NCBI GenBank assembly: GCA_947088155.1
Contig: CAMUFL010000008.1
Location: 1-64,000 of the forward strand
Reading direction: 5' to 3'
Length of the DNA stretch: 64,000 bases
Source of the DNA: an uncultured Gardnerella sp.
GTDB lineage: Bacteria; Actinomycetota; Actinomycetes; Actinomycetales; Bifidobacteriaceae
Shown here: in pieces, positions 16,870 through 26,833 of the stretch
How positions within the stretch are numbered: position 1 is the first letter of the stretch
Layout: each line of letters starts with the position of its first letter
Notes under the pieces: model-generated
The model's database searches: none
Told to the model about the DNA's origin: nothing
Seen by the model: only the letters and a program-made list of their open reading frames with translations
Translations under genes and position numbers: made by a program

Positions 16870-17565
16870 TTAAATTTTTGCAATTAAATTATTTACATCA
16901 TTAGAAATAAGCTCAGCCAACGATTTCGCAGAACAAGTTGCGTCAAGCACACGATACCGCTCAGCATTTTCCTGCGCTAAATCCAAAAAAGCCTCACGCG
17001 TGCGTCTTGCGAAATCAATTCCAGCAGATTCCATGCGATCTTGCTCACGATGCAAACGCTTAAAAGCAGCTTCTGGTTGCATATCTAGCAAATACGTGCG
17101 ATTAGGCCACAGAGAACCCGTAGCCCACTCGCTTAAGTTTTGTATATCGTCCATTGTTAATTCGCGACCGCCTGCTTGATACGCCAACGAAGAGTCAATA
17201 TAGCGGTCAGTAATTACCACAGCACCACGCTCTATTGCAGGGCGAATAACCTCCGCAACATGCTGAGCACGATCGGCAGCGAAAAGTAGCGCTTCGGTCC
17301 TAGGAGCCACAAAAGAGCCGTGTAACAATATTTCGCGCAAGGACTTACCTAGCAAAGTGCCACCAGGTTCACGAGTAACAACTACTTCACGGCCCAAAGA
17401 TTGCAAATGTTTTTGTAGAGCTTCAACTTGCGTAGTTTTACCAACGCCATCAATGCCCTCAAAAGATATAAACAATCCTTTGTTTTCAGCCGCTTCAGCA
17501 CCGCCGCAACCGCAGTTTCCACCGCATGCACAACCGCCAGAAAAATCATTATTGTAAGATTCCAT
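16870..17565 (-). CDS. tmk: Thymidylate kinase with Cys/Gly-rich N-terminal extension
   Basis: Phosphorylates dTMP to dTDP. The P-loop is GIDGVGKTT at residues 37-45, followed by the DR motif region (FAADRAQHV) and a DRYIDSSLAYQ segment. The 30-residue leader contains four cysteines within nine residues (GCACGGNCGCGG, residues 11-22), which family members normally lack; no alternative start with a ribosome-binding site was found between it and the kinase core. 22 bases after the topA stop and 43 before holB, so cotranscribed. Confidence 0.95.
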   Translation of the reverse strand: MESYNNDFSGGCACGGNCGCGGAEAAENKGLFISFEGIDGVGKTTQVEALQKHLQSLGREVVVTREPGGTLLGKSLREILLHGSFVAPRTEALLFAADRAQHVAEVIRPAIERGAVVITDRYIDSSLAYQAGGRELTMDDIQNLSEWATGSLWPNRTYLLDMQPEAAFKRLHREQDRMESAGIDFARRTREAFLDLAQENAERYRVLDATCSAKSLAELISNDVNNLIAKI

Positions 17566-17587
17566 AAGTCAACCCTACTTATATTTT

Positions 17588-20530
17588 CTACTCTGCCGCT
17601 GTTGCTGATGTTGCTTTTTTAGCAGTCGCTTTAGCAGTTGACTTTTTAGCGGTAGACTTTGCAGTCGTCTTTTTTGCAGTCGTCTTTTTTGCTGTACTTG
17701 ACTTAGCAGTTGACTTTGTACTTGACTTTGCAGTTGACTTAGTGCTTTTAGTTGTGCGCTTCTTACGCTTCACAGGACCTGCGGCACGCTTTTGAGCCAA
17801 AAGTTCGAAAGCTTCCTGCGGATCAATCGACTCTGGCGTATACTGCTTTGGCAAAGTGCGATTAGTTTCGCCATCCGTAATATAAGCCCCGTAGAAACCG
17901 TCTTTAATAACTACAGGCTTACCAGTTTCCGGATCCGCGCCAAGCTCGCGAAGTGGAGGTTTAGCCGCACCTCTAGTACGCTTACCGTACTTTGGTTGCG
18001 CAAACAAAGCTTGAGCCTCTTCTAAAGTCGTGCTAAAAATAGCATCTTCGCTTGCAAGCGAGCGCGTTTCAGGCTTGGATTCTACCGTTTCTCCCGCAGC
18101 AGCGTCCACAGCAGCATAAGTTTTGGTTAAGTACGGGCCGTAACGTCCGTTACTTGCTTCAATTCGCGCAAGTTTTACCACACCTTCGGCATCAACTTCC
18201 TCATACTCACCCACCAAACGTGGCAAGTTCAAAAGTCGCAAGGCATCCTGCAAACTTAAAGTTGCAGGATCCATAGTCTTAAACAAAGACGCCATTTTTG
18301 GACGTGGCTTAGCAGTTTTTGCGTCAGATTTAGAAGTTTTAGAAGACTTAGCTGACTTGGAAGAATTAGCAGACTCATTTTCGGAATCATCCTGCGATTC
18401 CACCAATGCCACATACGGCCCAAAACGCCCGTTGCGCACTTCCACAGTTCCGCCAGTTTCCGGATCAGTTCCAAGCACACGCGGACCTTCCGCATTATTC
18501 TCAAGCAGCTCACGAGCTTCAGAAATAGTAAGCTCATCCGGAGCCAAGGTTTCCGGCAAAGAAGCGTGACGAGGATTGCCCTCAGCATCCAAATGCTCAG
18601 TATCTTCCAAATACGGTCCGTAACGACCAACACGCACATGCAATCCGTCACCAATATCTATGGTGTTAATTTCGCGCGCATCAATTTCGCCGAGTTCTGC
18701 AACCTGCTGTTGTAAACCAATGTGAGCATCATCAGCAGACTTAGCAGAATCATCACCAGAACCAAAATAGAATCTAGTCAACCAATCGCGCCCGGTTTCT
18801 TCACCATGCGCAATCCTGTCCAAACCATTTTCCATATCCGCAGTAAACGCGTAATCAACATACTTTGGGAAATTAGCTTCCAAAAGCTTAATCACAGCAA
18901 ACGCAAGCCAAGAAGGAATTAGCGCGCGTCCACGCTCGTACACATATCCGCGATCAATAATCGTCGAAATAATACTCGCATATGTAGAAGGACGGCCAAT
19001 TTCCTTAGCTTCCAGCGTTTTTACTAACGAAGCTTCCGTGTAGCGAGCTGGAGGCTGAGTTTCGTGACCATCTGCAGTAACGTTTTGAGCTGCAAGAACG
19101 TCACCAGCTTGCATTGGCGGCAAAGCTTTATCATTATCACCATCAGCTGCTGAAGCCGTACCAAAAACCTTCATAAAACCAGCAAAAGTAATTACCGTGC
19201 CAGAAGCTTGGAACAATGCCTCGCCATATTCGCCAGCATTTGCGTTTAACTTAACAGTTGCAGTAAAACCAGTAGCATCAGCCATTTGCGAAGCAAGAGT
19301 ACGCTGCCAAATAAGCGTATATAACTTCAGCTGATCTGCAGGAAGTTTACTTGCCAACTCATCTGGACTTAAGAAATGCGCTCCAGCTGGTCGAATACAT
19401 TCGTGAGCTTCCTGCGCTCCAGCAGACGTAGTTGCGTACTGCTTAGGAGATTCCGCAACATATTTATCACCAAAAGCTTCACGCGCAGCCTGACGCGCAG
19501 CCTCAATCGCCTCTTTAGAAAGCGTTACAGAATCCGTACGCATGTACGTAATATAACCGTTTTCGTACAAAGATTGAGCAGCTCGCATAGTTTGACGAGA
19601 GCTCATAGAAAGTCGATTACCGGCAGTTTGTTGCAAAGTTGACGTAGTGAAAGGAGGCAAAGGACGGCGGCGATACGGCTTAGTTTCCATTGCGTTTACT
19701 ACGAAATCTGTTTTTTGCAAAGATTGCGCAAGTTTAGTTGCAAATTCAGAATCTACATGCAACGCCGGCTGCGACTCACCTTTTGCAGCAACCAACTCAC
19801 CTTTTGAATTGAAATCTTTAGAACCAGCCAAACGACGTCCATCAAGCTCAGTCATACGAGCTTCAAAATCAACATCGCGACCATCCGCATCAGCAGAATG
19901 CAAAACCGCGCTAATATCCCAATAAGACGCTTTAGCAAACGCCATTCGCTCACGCTCACGCTCAACAATAAGTCGAGTAGCAACAGACTGCACGCGGCCA
20001 GCTGAAAGACCCGGACCAACTTTGCGCCACAATACTGGCGAAAGCTCATAGCCGTACAAGCGGTCAAGCACACGACGCGTTTCCTGAGCATCTACCATAT
20101 TGTTATCAACATCGCGAGTATTACTCAACGAAGATTGAATAGCATCCTTAGTAATCTCATGAAAAACCATGCGCTTTACCGGCACTTTTGGCTTCAAAGC
20201 TTCAACCAAATGCCAAGCAATAGCCTCGCCTTCGCGATCCTCATCAGTTGCCAGATACAGCTCGTCAGATTTAGCGAGCGCAGACTTCAAATCAGCAACC
20301 GTTTTCTTTTTATCCGCACCAACAACGTAATATGGCGCAAAACCATGATCAACATCAACACCAAACTTGCCGAACGCAGCTTTGCGTGAAGCCGGCACCT
20401 GGCTTGGCTGAGCGAGGTCGCGAATATGCCCCACTGACGCCATTACGGTGTATCCATTACCTAAATACCCGCCAATTTTGCGCGCCTTAGTGGGAGACTC
20501 CACAATGACTAGCTTATGTTCCGCTGTCAT
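17588..20530 (-). CDS. topA: DNA topoisomerase I
   Basis: Type IA topoisomerase relaxing negative supercoils. TOPRIM opens with KLVIVESPTKARKIGGYLG; the acidic triad region is YLATDEDREGEAIAW; the catalytic Tyr is in YITYMRTDS near residue 327. Three or four C-terminal repeats follow, each with a GRYGPY or GFYGAY motif, as in actinobacterial TopA lacking Cys4 zinc fingers. The last 60 residues are a low-complexity basic Lys/Thr/Ala/Ser tail. Start 20530 is chosen from AAAGGAG five bases upstream; the longer frame (20560) has no site. First gene of topA-tmk-holB. Confidence 0.97.
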   Translation of the reverse strand: MTAEHKLVIVESPTKARKIGGYLGNGYTVMASVGHIRDLAQPSQVPASRKAAFGKFGVDVDHGFAPYYVVGADKKKTVADLKSALAKSDELYLATDEDREGEAIAWHLVEALKPKVPVKRMVFHEITKDAIQSSLSNTRDVDNNMVDAQETRRVLDRLYGYELSPVLWRKVGPGLSAGRVQSVATRLIVERERERMAFAKASYWDISAVLHSADADGRDVDFEARMTELDGRRLAGSKDFNSKGELVAAKGESQPALHVDSEFATKLAQSLQKTDFVVNAMETKPYRRRPLPPFTTSTLQQTAGNRLSMSSRQTMRAAQSLYENGYITYMRTDSVTLSKEAIEAARQAAREAFGDKYVAESPKQYATTSAGAQEAHECIRPAGAHFLSPDELASKLPADQLKLYTLIWQRTLASQMADATGFTATVKLNANAGEYGEALFQASGTVITFAGFMKVFGTASAADGDNDKALPPMQAGDVLAAQNVTADGHETQPPARYTEASLVKTLEAKEIGRPSTYASIISTIIDRGYVYERGRALIPSWLAFAVIKLLEANFPKYVDYAFTADMENGLDRIAHGEETGRDWLTRFYFGSGDDSAKSADDAHIGLQQQVAELGEIDAREINTIDIGDGLHVRVGRYGPYLEDTEHLDAEGNPRHASLPETLAPDELTISEARELLENNAEGPRVLGTDPETGGTVEVRNGRFGPYVALVESQDDSENESANSSKSAKSSKTSKSDAKTAKPRPKMASLFKTMDPATLSLQDALRLLNLPRLVGEYEEVDAEGVVKLARIEASNGRYGPYLTKTYAAVDAAAGETVESKPETRSLASEDAIFSTTLEEAQALFAQPKYGKRTRGAAKPPLRELGADPETGKPVVIKDGFYGAYITDGETNRTLPKQYTPESIDPQEAFELLAQKRAAGPVKRKKRTTKSTKSTAKSSTKSTAKSSTAKKTTAKKTTAKSTAKKSTAKATAKKATSATAAE

Positions 20531-20666
20531 ATTCGCTCCTTTCATCAAACAATCAAACATATAAGCGCAAACTTTGTACGTTTCACGCTAACTGTATCGC
20601 AAATATATGCTATACGTCTATCAAATTCCACCTCGGTGGATAAAAGCAGATAGAGTAGACAATTTT

Positions 20667-21917
20667 TTATGCAGCAGATGGCGGAGTTGGCGGCGCGCCA
20701 ACTAAACCAAGCCTATTCAAAGGTGCAGCGGTAGCGTGACGCATTACCATAATTACGCCATAAACTAGCAAAGATACACCTATAATCAGCCAGTAAGTTG
20801 CAAGATAAGACACGTTTGCAGCCCACTGAGCGAAAATATCTACGCCTGGAAGAATCTGCCAAACTAAATAAATCGCATATAGGCAAGACAACACACCTAG
20901 CGTAATCATAGAGCTTCCCACAATTTGCACGCTTATTGAGGAACGTCTATACGCCGGCATATCCATTCCGCTGCTACGAGTGCACGCGAGGATTATAAGC
21001 GTTAAAGCCCCAACAATCAGTACCGATATAAGTACATCGGAAGACCTATGCCAATGAGCTTCAACCAAAGAAAGCTCAACAAGAACCGTTATAAACGAAG
21101 CAAAAATAGCAGCCCAAGCGCGCCAAATACGAGAAACCGCGCAAATAAGCAAAGCACAAGCCGTGGCAATAAGTAAAGTATGCCCGGAAGGAGCTGAATT
21201 CGTTGACAAATACTCAATATTTACAAGCATTGGGCGAGGAAGAATCTTTTTCAAAGGCTCTGCTGCAGCAGCCAAAACAATAATGCCAGCGCATTGTCCA
21301 ACAAGCCACCAACGTCTTCTAACACATGCCACAACAAGAGCAGCAACAGAAATAATCACGCCAAGAATAATGATAACAAGCGAAACACTTAGCGGACGCA
21401 AGCAAAATCCCAGCCAAGAAGGAACACCATGAGAGCCAAAGCCGGAAATTACCATTTCTTCGTAACTTTGGCCTGTTACGGTTTCTACGCTCATAAACCA
21501 TAAGCCCACTGCCGAAAGTAAGAACAGAACTGCGATTGCAACACACCACAGTATTGCTGATATTCGCGGACGTTTCATGAGCGGATCTAATTCGGACACT
21601 TCATCTTCAATAGAAAAATCTTGATCGTTGTTTTTTGCGGACTTATCTTCCGCTTTTTCAGCAGATTTTCCCTTCAGATTTTTCGCAAAAATATTTTCTT
21701 CAGACGCGTCTGCATTAAGCGACGACGAATTAGAAGATTCAGAATTAGGAACTGCAGAAAATGCCTTAATATCAGGCAGTTCAGGCAATTCTTCAATATC
21801 GTGAAAAATATCAGTACGTGAATTTTCACTCAATTCTGCAGATTCAGATTGTTCCGCAGAACCGTCTGATTGATTATCTGTACCAGTAGCTTGCATTCCT
21901 GTAAATTCTTCGCTCAT
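20667..21917 (-). CDS. PAP2-family membrane phosphatase
   Basis: 416 residues. About 120 N-terminal residues are acidic and Ser/Glu rich, predicted cytosolic; then six or more membrane segments with the PAP2 motifs: KKILPRP, PSGHT and, after a segment, HWHRSSDVLIS. Members dephosphorylate undecaprenyl pyrophosphate or phosphatidic acid; the substrate cannot be told here. Single minus-strand gene between the topA unit and the SRP RNA; the C-terminus is Pro/Ala rich. Confidence 0.88.
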   Translation of the reverse strand: MSEEFTGMQATGTDNQSDGSAEQSESAELSENSRTDIFHDIEELPELPDIKAFSAVPNSESSNSSSLNADASEENIFAKNLKGKSAEKAEDKSAKNNDQDFSIEDEVSELDPLMKRPRISAILWCVAIAVLFLLSAVGLWFMSVETVTGQSYEEMVISGFGSHGVPSWLGFCLRPLSVSLVIIILGVIISVAALVVACVRRRWWLVGQCAGIIVLAAAAEPLKKILPRPMLVNIEYLSTNSAPSGHTLLIATACALLICAVSRIWRAWAAIFASFITVLVELSLVEAHWHRSSDVLISVLIVGALTLIILACTRSSGMDMPAYRRSSISVQIVGSSMITLGVLSCLYAIYLVWQILPGVDIFAQWAANVSYLATYWLIIGVSLLVYGVIMVMRHATAAPLNRLGLVGAPPTPPSAA

Positions 21918-22006
21918 ACTCTAGACTTTACGACAGTCTCTACGACAGCGCGAGTTTTGCGCATAATAAGCACAATAATAAGCACAATAAAATTGAGAAT
22001 AATAAA

Positions 22007-22091
22007 ACCTCCGCGCACCCACCAGAGGCCACTTACCCTTGCTGCATTTCTGCCCTGGGGGGATTGGGTGACGTAGTGCCACACGGAGGCT
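22007..22091 (-). ncRNA. ffs: Signal recognition particle RNA (4.5S type)
   Basis: On the minus strand the core reads CCCAGGGCAGAAATGCAGCA then AGGGTAAGTGG, the conserved apical domain of small bacterial SRP RNA with the GCAGAAATGCAGC loop region. The ends pair as GCCTCCGTG/GCGCGGAGG, closing a long hairpin, and the RNA is followed by TTTTATT. Binds Ffh for cotranslational targeting. Located between the PAP2 gene and ino1. Confidence 0.92.
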
Positions 22092-22169
22092 TTATCTATA
22101 TTACACGATTTTCTCTACATGTCGAGTAGTAATAAATTAGTGGCAATAAATTAACGCTCGCTAAATAAA

Positions 22170-23312
22170 TTACGCTCGCCAAACGCTCTTTCCATGCTCT
22201 TTTGCATCCTCAACATCAGCATTAAGCTGCGTTTCGTCCGCTTCAACTTCGCCAGCAATATAACGCTCAACTAATTCACGAGCTTCATTATCTTCGTGCT
22301 GAACTGCAGGAGACTTCATAAAGTACGAGCTTGGAGCCAAAATCGGTCCAGACAGGTGCCTATCAAGAGCAATTTTTGCAGCACGAACCGCATCAATAAC
22401 AATACCGGCAGAATTTGGAGAATCCCAAACCTCAAGCTTGTACTCCAAATTAAGCGGAACATCGCCAAAAGTCGTACCTTCCAAACGCACAAAAGCAAAC
22501 TTGCGGTCATCCAGCCAAGCCACGTAATCAGAAGGACCAATATGAACGTTATGCTCATCCATTTCGTGCGGCACTATTGACGTTACTGCGCGCGTTTTAG
22601 AAATCTTTTTAGACTCAAGCCTAGAGCGTTGAAGCATATTCATGAAATCCATGTTTCCACCAACGTTCAGCTGATACGTGCGATCCAAGCGCACACCGCG
22701 ATCCTCAAAAAGACGAGCCATAACGCGATGCGTAATAGTAGCTCCAACCTGGCTCTTAATATCGTCACCAATAATTGGCACGCCCGCATCGCGGAATTTT
22801 TGCGCCCACTCAGGATCAGAAGCAATAAACACAGGCAAGCAGTTTACAAACGCACAGCCAGCTTCCATTGCAAAAGTAGCGTAAGCTTTATCCGCCAGTT
22901 CCGAGCCAACCGGCAAATAAGAAACAAGAACGTCAACATGCTTGTCGCGCAAAACTTGAGCCACATCAACAGGCTCAGCCTCCGACTCATCAATCATTTC
23001 ACGGTAATAATCGCCCAAACCGTCATAGGTAGGACCGCGCATAACTTTTACGCCTAAATTTGGCACGTCAGCAAAACGAATGGTGTTGTTCTGAGAAGCG
23101 CCAATTGCTTCGCTTAAATCATGCCCAACCTTAAGCGAATCAACATCAAACGCTGCCACAAACTCAATATCGCGCACACGATACTGGCCAAACACAGCAT
23201 GCATCAACCCTGGAATTTTCTCACCGTCATCGGCGTTCTTGTAATATTCAACGCCCTGAACCAGCGACGAAGCACAATTACCTACGCCGGCAATGGCAAC
23301 GCGGATGCTCAT
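22170..23312 (-). CDS. ino1: Inositol-3-phosphate synthase
   Basis: Converts glucose-6-phosphate to myo-inositol-3-phosphate with NAD+, supplying inositol lipids or mycothiol-type metabolites. 380 residues, the short actinobacterial form. The Rossmann motif VAIAGVGNCASSLVQG is at residues 5-20; VNCLPVFIASDPEW, GDDIKSQVGATITHR and the NVGGNMDFMNM segment are family signatures. Single gene; SD-like AAGGAGT precedes the start. Confidence 0.95.
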   Translation of the reverse strand: MSIRVAIAGVGNCASSLVQGVEYYKNADDGEKIPGLMHAVFGQYRVRDIEFVAAFDVDSLKVGHDLSEAIGASQNNTIRFADVPNLGVKVMRGPTYDGLGDYYREMIDESEAEPVDVAQVLRDKHVDVLVSYLPVGSELADKAYATFAMEAGCAFVNCLPVFIASDPEWAQKFRDAGVPIIGDDIKSQVGATITHRVMARLFEDRGVRLDRTYQLNVGGNMDFMNMLQRSRLESKKISKTRAVTSIVPHEMDEHNVHIGPSDYVAWLDDRKFAFVRLEGTTFGDVPLNLEYKLEVWDSPNSAGIVIDAVRAAKIALDRHLSGPILAPSSYFMKSPAVQHEDNEARELVERYIAGEVEADETQLNADVEDAKEHGKSVWRA

Positions 23313-23483
23313 ATAGACTCCTTGCCTGCAAAATAAGCGACATTACGTTATGCCGCACTAATACCATATTTCATAATACTATCGCCAACCAATATGAGCC
23401 AATATTAGATATTTTTAATCGTTTTTAAGCGAAAATAAATAATTTTATGTAGAAATTCAGCACCGGGCGCTACGGTGGGATGT

Positions 23484-25892
23484 ATGGTTGCACATAATAA
23501 TGGACGACGATCTGCAGCTTCGCGCACAAAAACGCCACGAAGCGTATCATCTAAATCGCAGAATAATACTGACATGCCAGGCTCGGTTCCTCCACGCAAT
23601 AGTAGCGCGCGAAAAGCAGCATACAAATCAGCATCTGGCAACAGCAACCATAGTTCAAGACGAGAACGTTCACGCGAATACACTCGTAATCAACGTCTTA
23701 AAACTTGGCACGGAAGGCACCCAATTATTTTTTGGATGCTTATTGTAATCTTCGTTCCTATTTTGCTTGGCATACTTGTTTTTGCTTTTATGTACGCCAC
23801 AACCGAAATACCTGCGCCAGACAAAGTTGCTATGGCAGACAAAACAAAAGTTTATTACGCTGACGGCAAAACGGAATTAGGTTCGTTTGCAGAACAAAAT
23901 CGAGAAATTATCAACTGTTCTGCACTTCCTAAATACGTTGGAAAAGCAATAATAGCTTCGGAAAATCGTTCGTTCTACCAAGATGGCGGAATTGATTTTA
24001 AGGGAATTGGCCGCGCGCTTATTCATAACGTAACTACACGCGGACGCTGGGGCGGCTCTACGATTACCCAACAGTATGCGGAACGATATTATCTTGGCGA
24101 AACCAAAACGTATCTTGGAAAACTACACGAAGCGATTTTGGCTTTGAAAATTGCGCAAACTCAAGATAAAGACACTGTTCTTTGCAATTATATGAACACT
24201 ATTTATCTTGGACGAGGCGCATACGGCATTCAAGCCGCCGCAAAAGCGTATTTTGGAATCGAAGCTAAAGATTTAACACTATCCCAAGCAGCGCTTTTAG
24301 CTGGAATTATTCCTGCACCAAGCAGGTGGGATCCTGCAATCGGTCCAAAAGAAGCCGGAATACGCTTTAAGCGCGTGCTTAAAATTATGAAAAAAGACAA
24401 GTATATTACGGCAGATCAAGCTGCAAAAGCAAAAATGCCGGATACTATTACACAAACTACGCAAAATATGTATGCAGGGCCGCAAGGATACTTACTGCAC
24501 ATGGTTCGCGACGAATTAACAAGTAATGGAGCTTTTACACAGGAAGATCTTGATAGCGGCGGGTATCGCATTATCACAACTATTGACAAAACCAAGCAAG
24601 ATCTAATGTTCAAAGTTGCAAGCCCTTCGCAGGACGGGCGTGGAATTGTGCCTCAAGGCTTACAAATTGGCGGAATCTCAGTAAATGCAAAAGATGGCTC
24701 AATTATTTCAGTTTATGCTGGCGACGATTATCTTACAAAGCCTCTAAACAACGCAACGCAAGCGCTATATGAACCTGGATCAACAATGAAACCTTTTGCG
24801 CTTCTTGGCGCAATCCAAGCTGGCACAAGCTTAAACACACTATTTAATGGCAATTCTCCGCGCAAATTCAACGGTATTGATAAACCAGTTGCGAACTTTG
24901 CAAATACCAACTACGGAATGGTTAATTTATACGGAGCTACAGCAAATTCTGTAAACACAGTTTACATGGATTTACAAAGCAAACTTGGTGCCAGCAAAGT
25001 GGCGCATACGGCTGTTCTGGCAGGGTTAAATCCTAAGCGAGTAAATGGTAAAAATCCGTTTACTGTGCTTGGCAACGACACTGTACATGTGAGCGAAATT
25101 GCGCGCGCTTATGCAACATTTGCGAATCAAGGAAGACGCCCTGATTTACATATTGTTGCCAGCGTTAAAAACCCTGACGGCAAAGAGTTTTACAGGGCTC
25201 CAACAAGCGGAAAGCAAGTATTTTCTCCAGCAGATTCCGCGTTGGCAACTAAAGCAATGCTAGGGGTAGTTCAGCGAGGCACTGCAATGGAGGCTCGCGC
25301 TATAGGAAGAGAAATTGCCGGTAAGTCTGGTACCGCAAATGATGAAACTGCAGGTAGCTTCGTTGGCTTTACGCCTAATGTAGTAACTGCTTTTGCCATG
25401 TGGAATCCAGACGCAAACGGAAGCCCTCAAATTATTAAGCCATTCCGCGAGTATCTGGGAGGAAGCGATTATCCTGTGCACTTGTTCACTCGGTATATGA
25501 AGCAGGCCTTGGCTGGCACTCCTAGCGTTAAGTTCCCTGAAGCAAAAGATAATGGCAAGATTGGCGGCCAGGACGGAACTTGGGGATTAGGCGAACGGCA
25601 TGCTTATAAGCGCGAAAGCGAAAATAACGACAGCAAAGATAAAAATGACGACGCCGGCGCAGAAACAAATAAAAGCAAGGATAAAGATACGCCTAATAGT
25701 ACTGAACAGGACTCAAACAAAGAGGATTCAAACAGTCACGATAATCTGTTGCGCAAATACGGAGACGCTTCTACTGGCGGCGGCGCAAGCGGCGGATACG
25801 GAAATAATTATGACGGAAGCAGCTACGGTAACACCTCATACGACACCACTGGTGGCGGTCAAAATGAGTACGACCCGTCTGCTTCCGAGTAA
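23484..25892 (+). CDS. Class A penicillin-binding protein (transglycosylase-transpeptidase)
   Basis: Polymerises and cross-links peptidoglycan. About 75 basic N-terminal residues, one membrane anchor (residues about 79-105), GT51 domain with ENRSFYQDGGID and GGSTITQQYAERYY, then a transpeptidase domain with the nucleophile in STMK (about residue 433), the SVN motif (ANSVNTVY) and KSGT (AGKSGTANDETAG). The last 120 residues are a charged then Gly/Tyr/Asn-rich tail. The ATG at 23484 is preferred over a GTG nine bases upstream because GGTGG is better placed. Convergent with the HAD gene, 20 bases apart. Confidence 0.93.
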   Translation: MVAHNNGRRSAASRTKTPRSVSSKSQNNTDMPGSVPPRNSSARKAAYKSASGNSNHSSRRERSREYTRNQRLKTWHGRHPIIFWMLIVIFVPILLGILVFAFMYATTEIPAPDKVAMADKTKVYYADGKTELGSFAEQNREIINCSALPKYVGKAIIASENRSFYQDGGIDFKGIGRALIHNVTTRGRWGGSTITQQYAERYYLGETKTYLGKLHEAILALKIAQTQDKDTVLCNYMNTIYLGRGAYGIQAAAKAYFGIEAKDLTLSQAALLAGIIPAPSRWDPAIGPKEAGIRFKRVLKIMKKDKYITADQAAKAKMPDTITQTTQNMYAGPQGYLLHMVRDELTSNGAFTQEDLDSGGYRIITTIDKTKQDLMFKVASPSQDGRGIVPQGLQIGGISVNAKDGSIISVYAGDDYLTKPLNNATQALYEPGSTMKPFALLGAIQAGTSLNTLFNGNSPRKFNGIDKPVANFANTNYGMVNLYGATANSVNTVYMDLQSKLGASKVAHTAVLAGLNPKRVNGKNPFTVLGNDTVHVSEIARAYATFANQGRRPDLHIVASVKNPDGKEFYRAPTSGKQVFSPADSALATKAMLGVVQRGTAMEARAIGREIAGKSGTANDETAGSFVGFTPNVVTAFAMWNPDANGSPQIIKPFREYLGGSDYPVHLFTRYMKQALAGTPSVKFPEAKDNGKIGGQDGTWGLGERHAYKRESENNDSKDKNDDAGAETNKSKDKDTPNSTEQDSNKEDSNSHDNLLRKYGDASTGGGASGGYGNNYDGSSYGNTSYDTTGGGQNEYDPSASE

Positions 25893-25912
25893 TAATCCGC
25901 CGGCTTGCTAAA

Positions 25913-26686
25913 CTACTTGCGCAAAGTTTTCAAAACAAGATTTTCAAGCGACTCAGCCGTCACACCTTCGTAGCCGTTAAGCTCAGCATGATGCTTGCTT
26001 TCAGCTATGTCTGCGCGCGAAAATCCTGTTTGTGCAATTACAGTCGCACCGGAATTAACTGCAGCAGTAAGGCCGGCTAAAGAATCTTCGATAGCAATAC
26101 AATGAGCCATTTGTTCCGCAATTTCTTCGTCAGTACCATGCACGCCAACCATTCGGCCCGCTGCAAGATACGGCTCAGCACTCGGCTTAGGCGCAAAACC
26201 GTCGTCGCCACACACGTAACCAACAAACGCACCATCCGGAGCATGTTTCACAATATTTTCAACCAAGCATCGCGGAGAATTACTTACTAAAATCGAAGGA
26301 ATCCCAGCCTTCGTAAGACTTTTAAGAACGTCAAGCACGCCAGGAATCCACGGCACAGACTCAGCTTCACGAGCAGCAACGTAATCAACCATACCTTTGC
26401 CAATTTCTTCAACCGTAAGCTTTGTGCCGGAAGGGATCATCTTATTGGCAACAGTTTCCAATGATCCGCCGGAACATTCCCAAGCCAAATCTTCATCCCA
26501 GTAACCGCCGTATTTTTTAACTAAATAAAACTCAGACTCATGCCAATACGGCTCAGAATCAATAAGCGTACCATCCATATCCCAGAATACTGCGCGCAAA
26601 ATATGCTTATTTAACTTCGCATTTTCCAACTGTAAATTCGCAAATTTTTCTGATTTTTCTGATTTTTCCGTATTTTTTTCTGCCAT
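25913..26686 (-). CDS. HAD-superfamily phosphatase (subfamily IA)
   Basis: 257 residues. Motif I FWDMDGTLIDSEP (two Asp), motif II LVSNSPR, the Lys of motif III in APKPSAEPY and motif IV IEDSLAGLTAA are present, with a helical cap between motifs I and II. Likely a phosphosugar or beta-phosphoglucomutase-like phosphatase; substrate unknown. The N-terminal 25 residues are Lys/Glu rich. Single gene. Confidence 0.9.
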   Translation of the reverse strand: MAEKNTEKSEKSEKFANLQLENAKLNKHILRAVFWDMDGTLIDSEPYWHESEFYLVKKYGGYWDEDLAWECSGGSLETVANKMIPSGTKLTVEEIGKGMVDYVAAREAESVPWIPGVLDVLKSLTKAGIPSILVSNSPRCLVENIVKHAPDGAFVGYVCGDDGFAPKPSAEPYLAAGRMVGVHGTDEEIAEQMAHCIAIEDSLAGLTAAVNSGATVIAQTGFSRADIAESKHHAELNGYEGVTAESLENLVLKTLRK

Positions 26687-26833
26687 TCACAATCCTTTGT
26701 ATTGCTGTTGTTTGCGCTTAAAACTTACATTCACTTTTAACAGCATTTAATTATTGTTCTTCATAAAGTTTTAACTCTTAACAGTTTTAGCTTTCAACAG
26801 TTTTATTCTTAACAGCGCAACTCATATACGTTA

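Noticed and set aside
23405..23683. 92-codon minus-strand frame opposite the PBP start
   Set aside because: Antisense to the PBP N-terminus; no ribosome-binding site or known domain.
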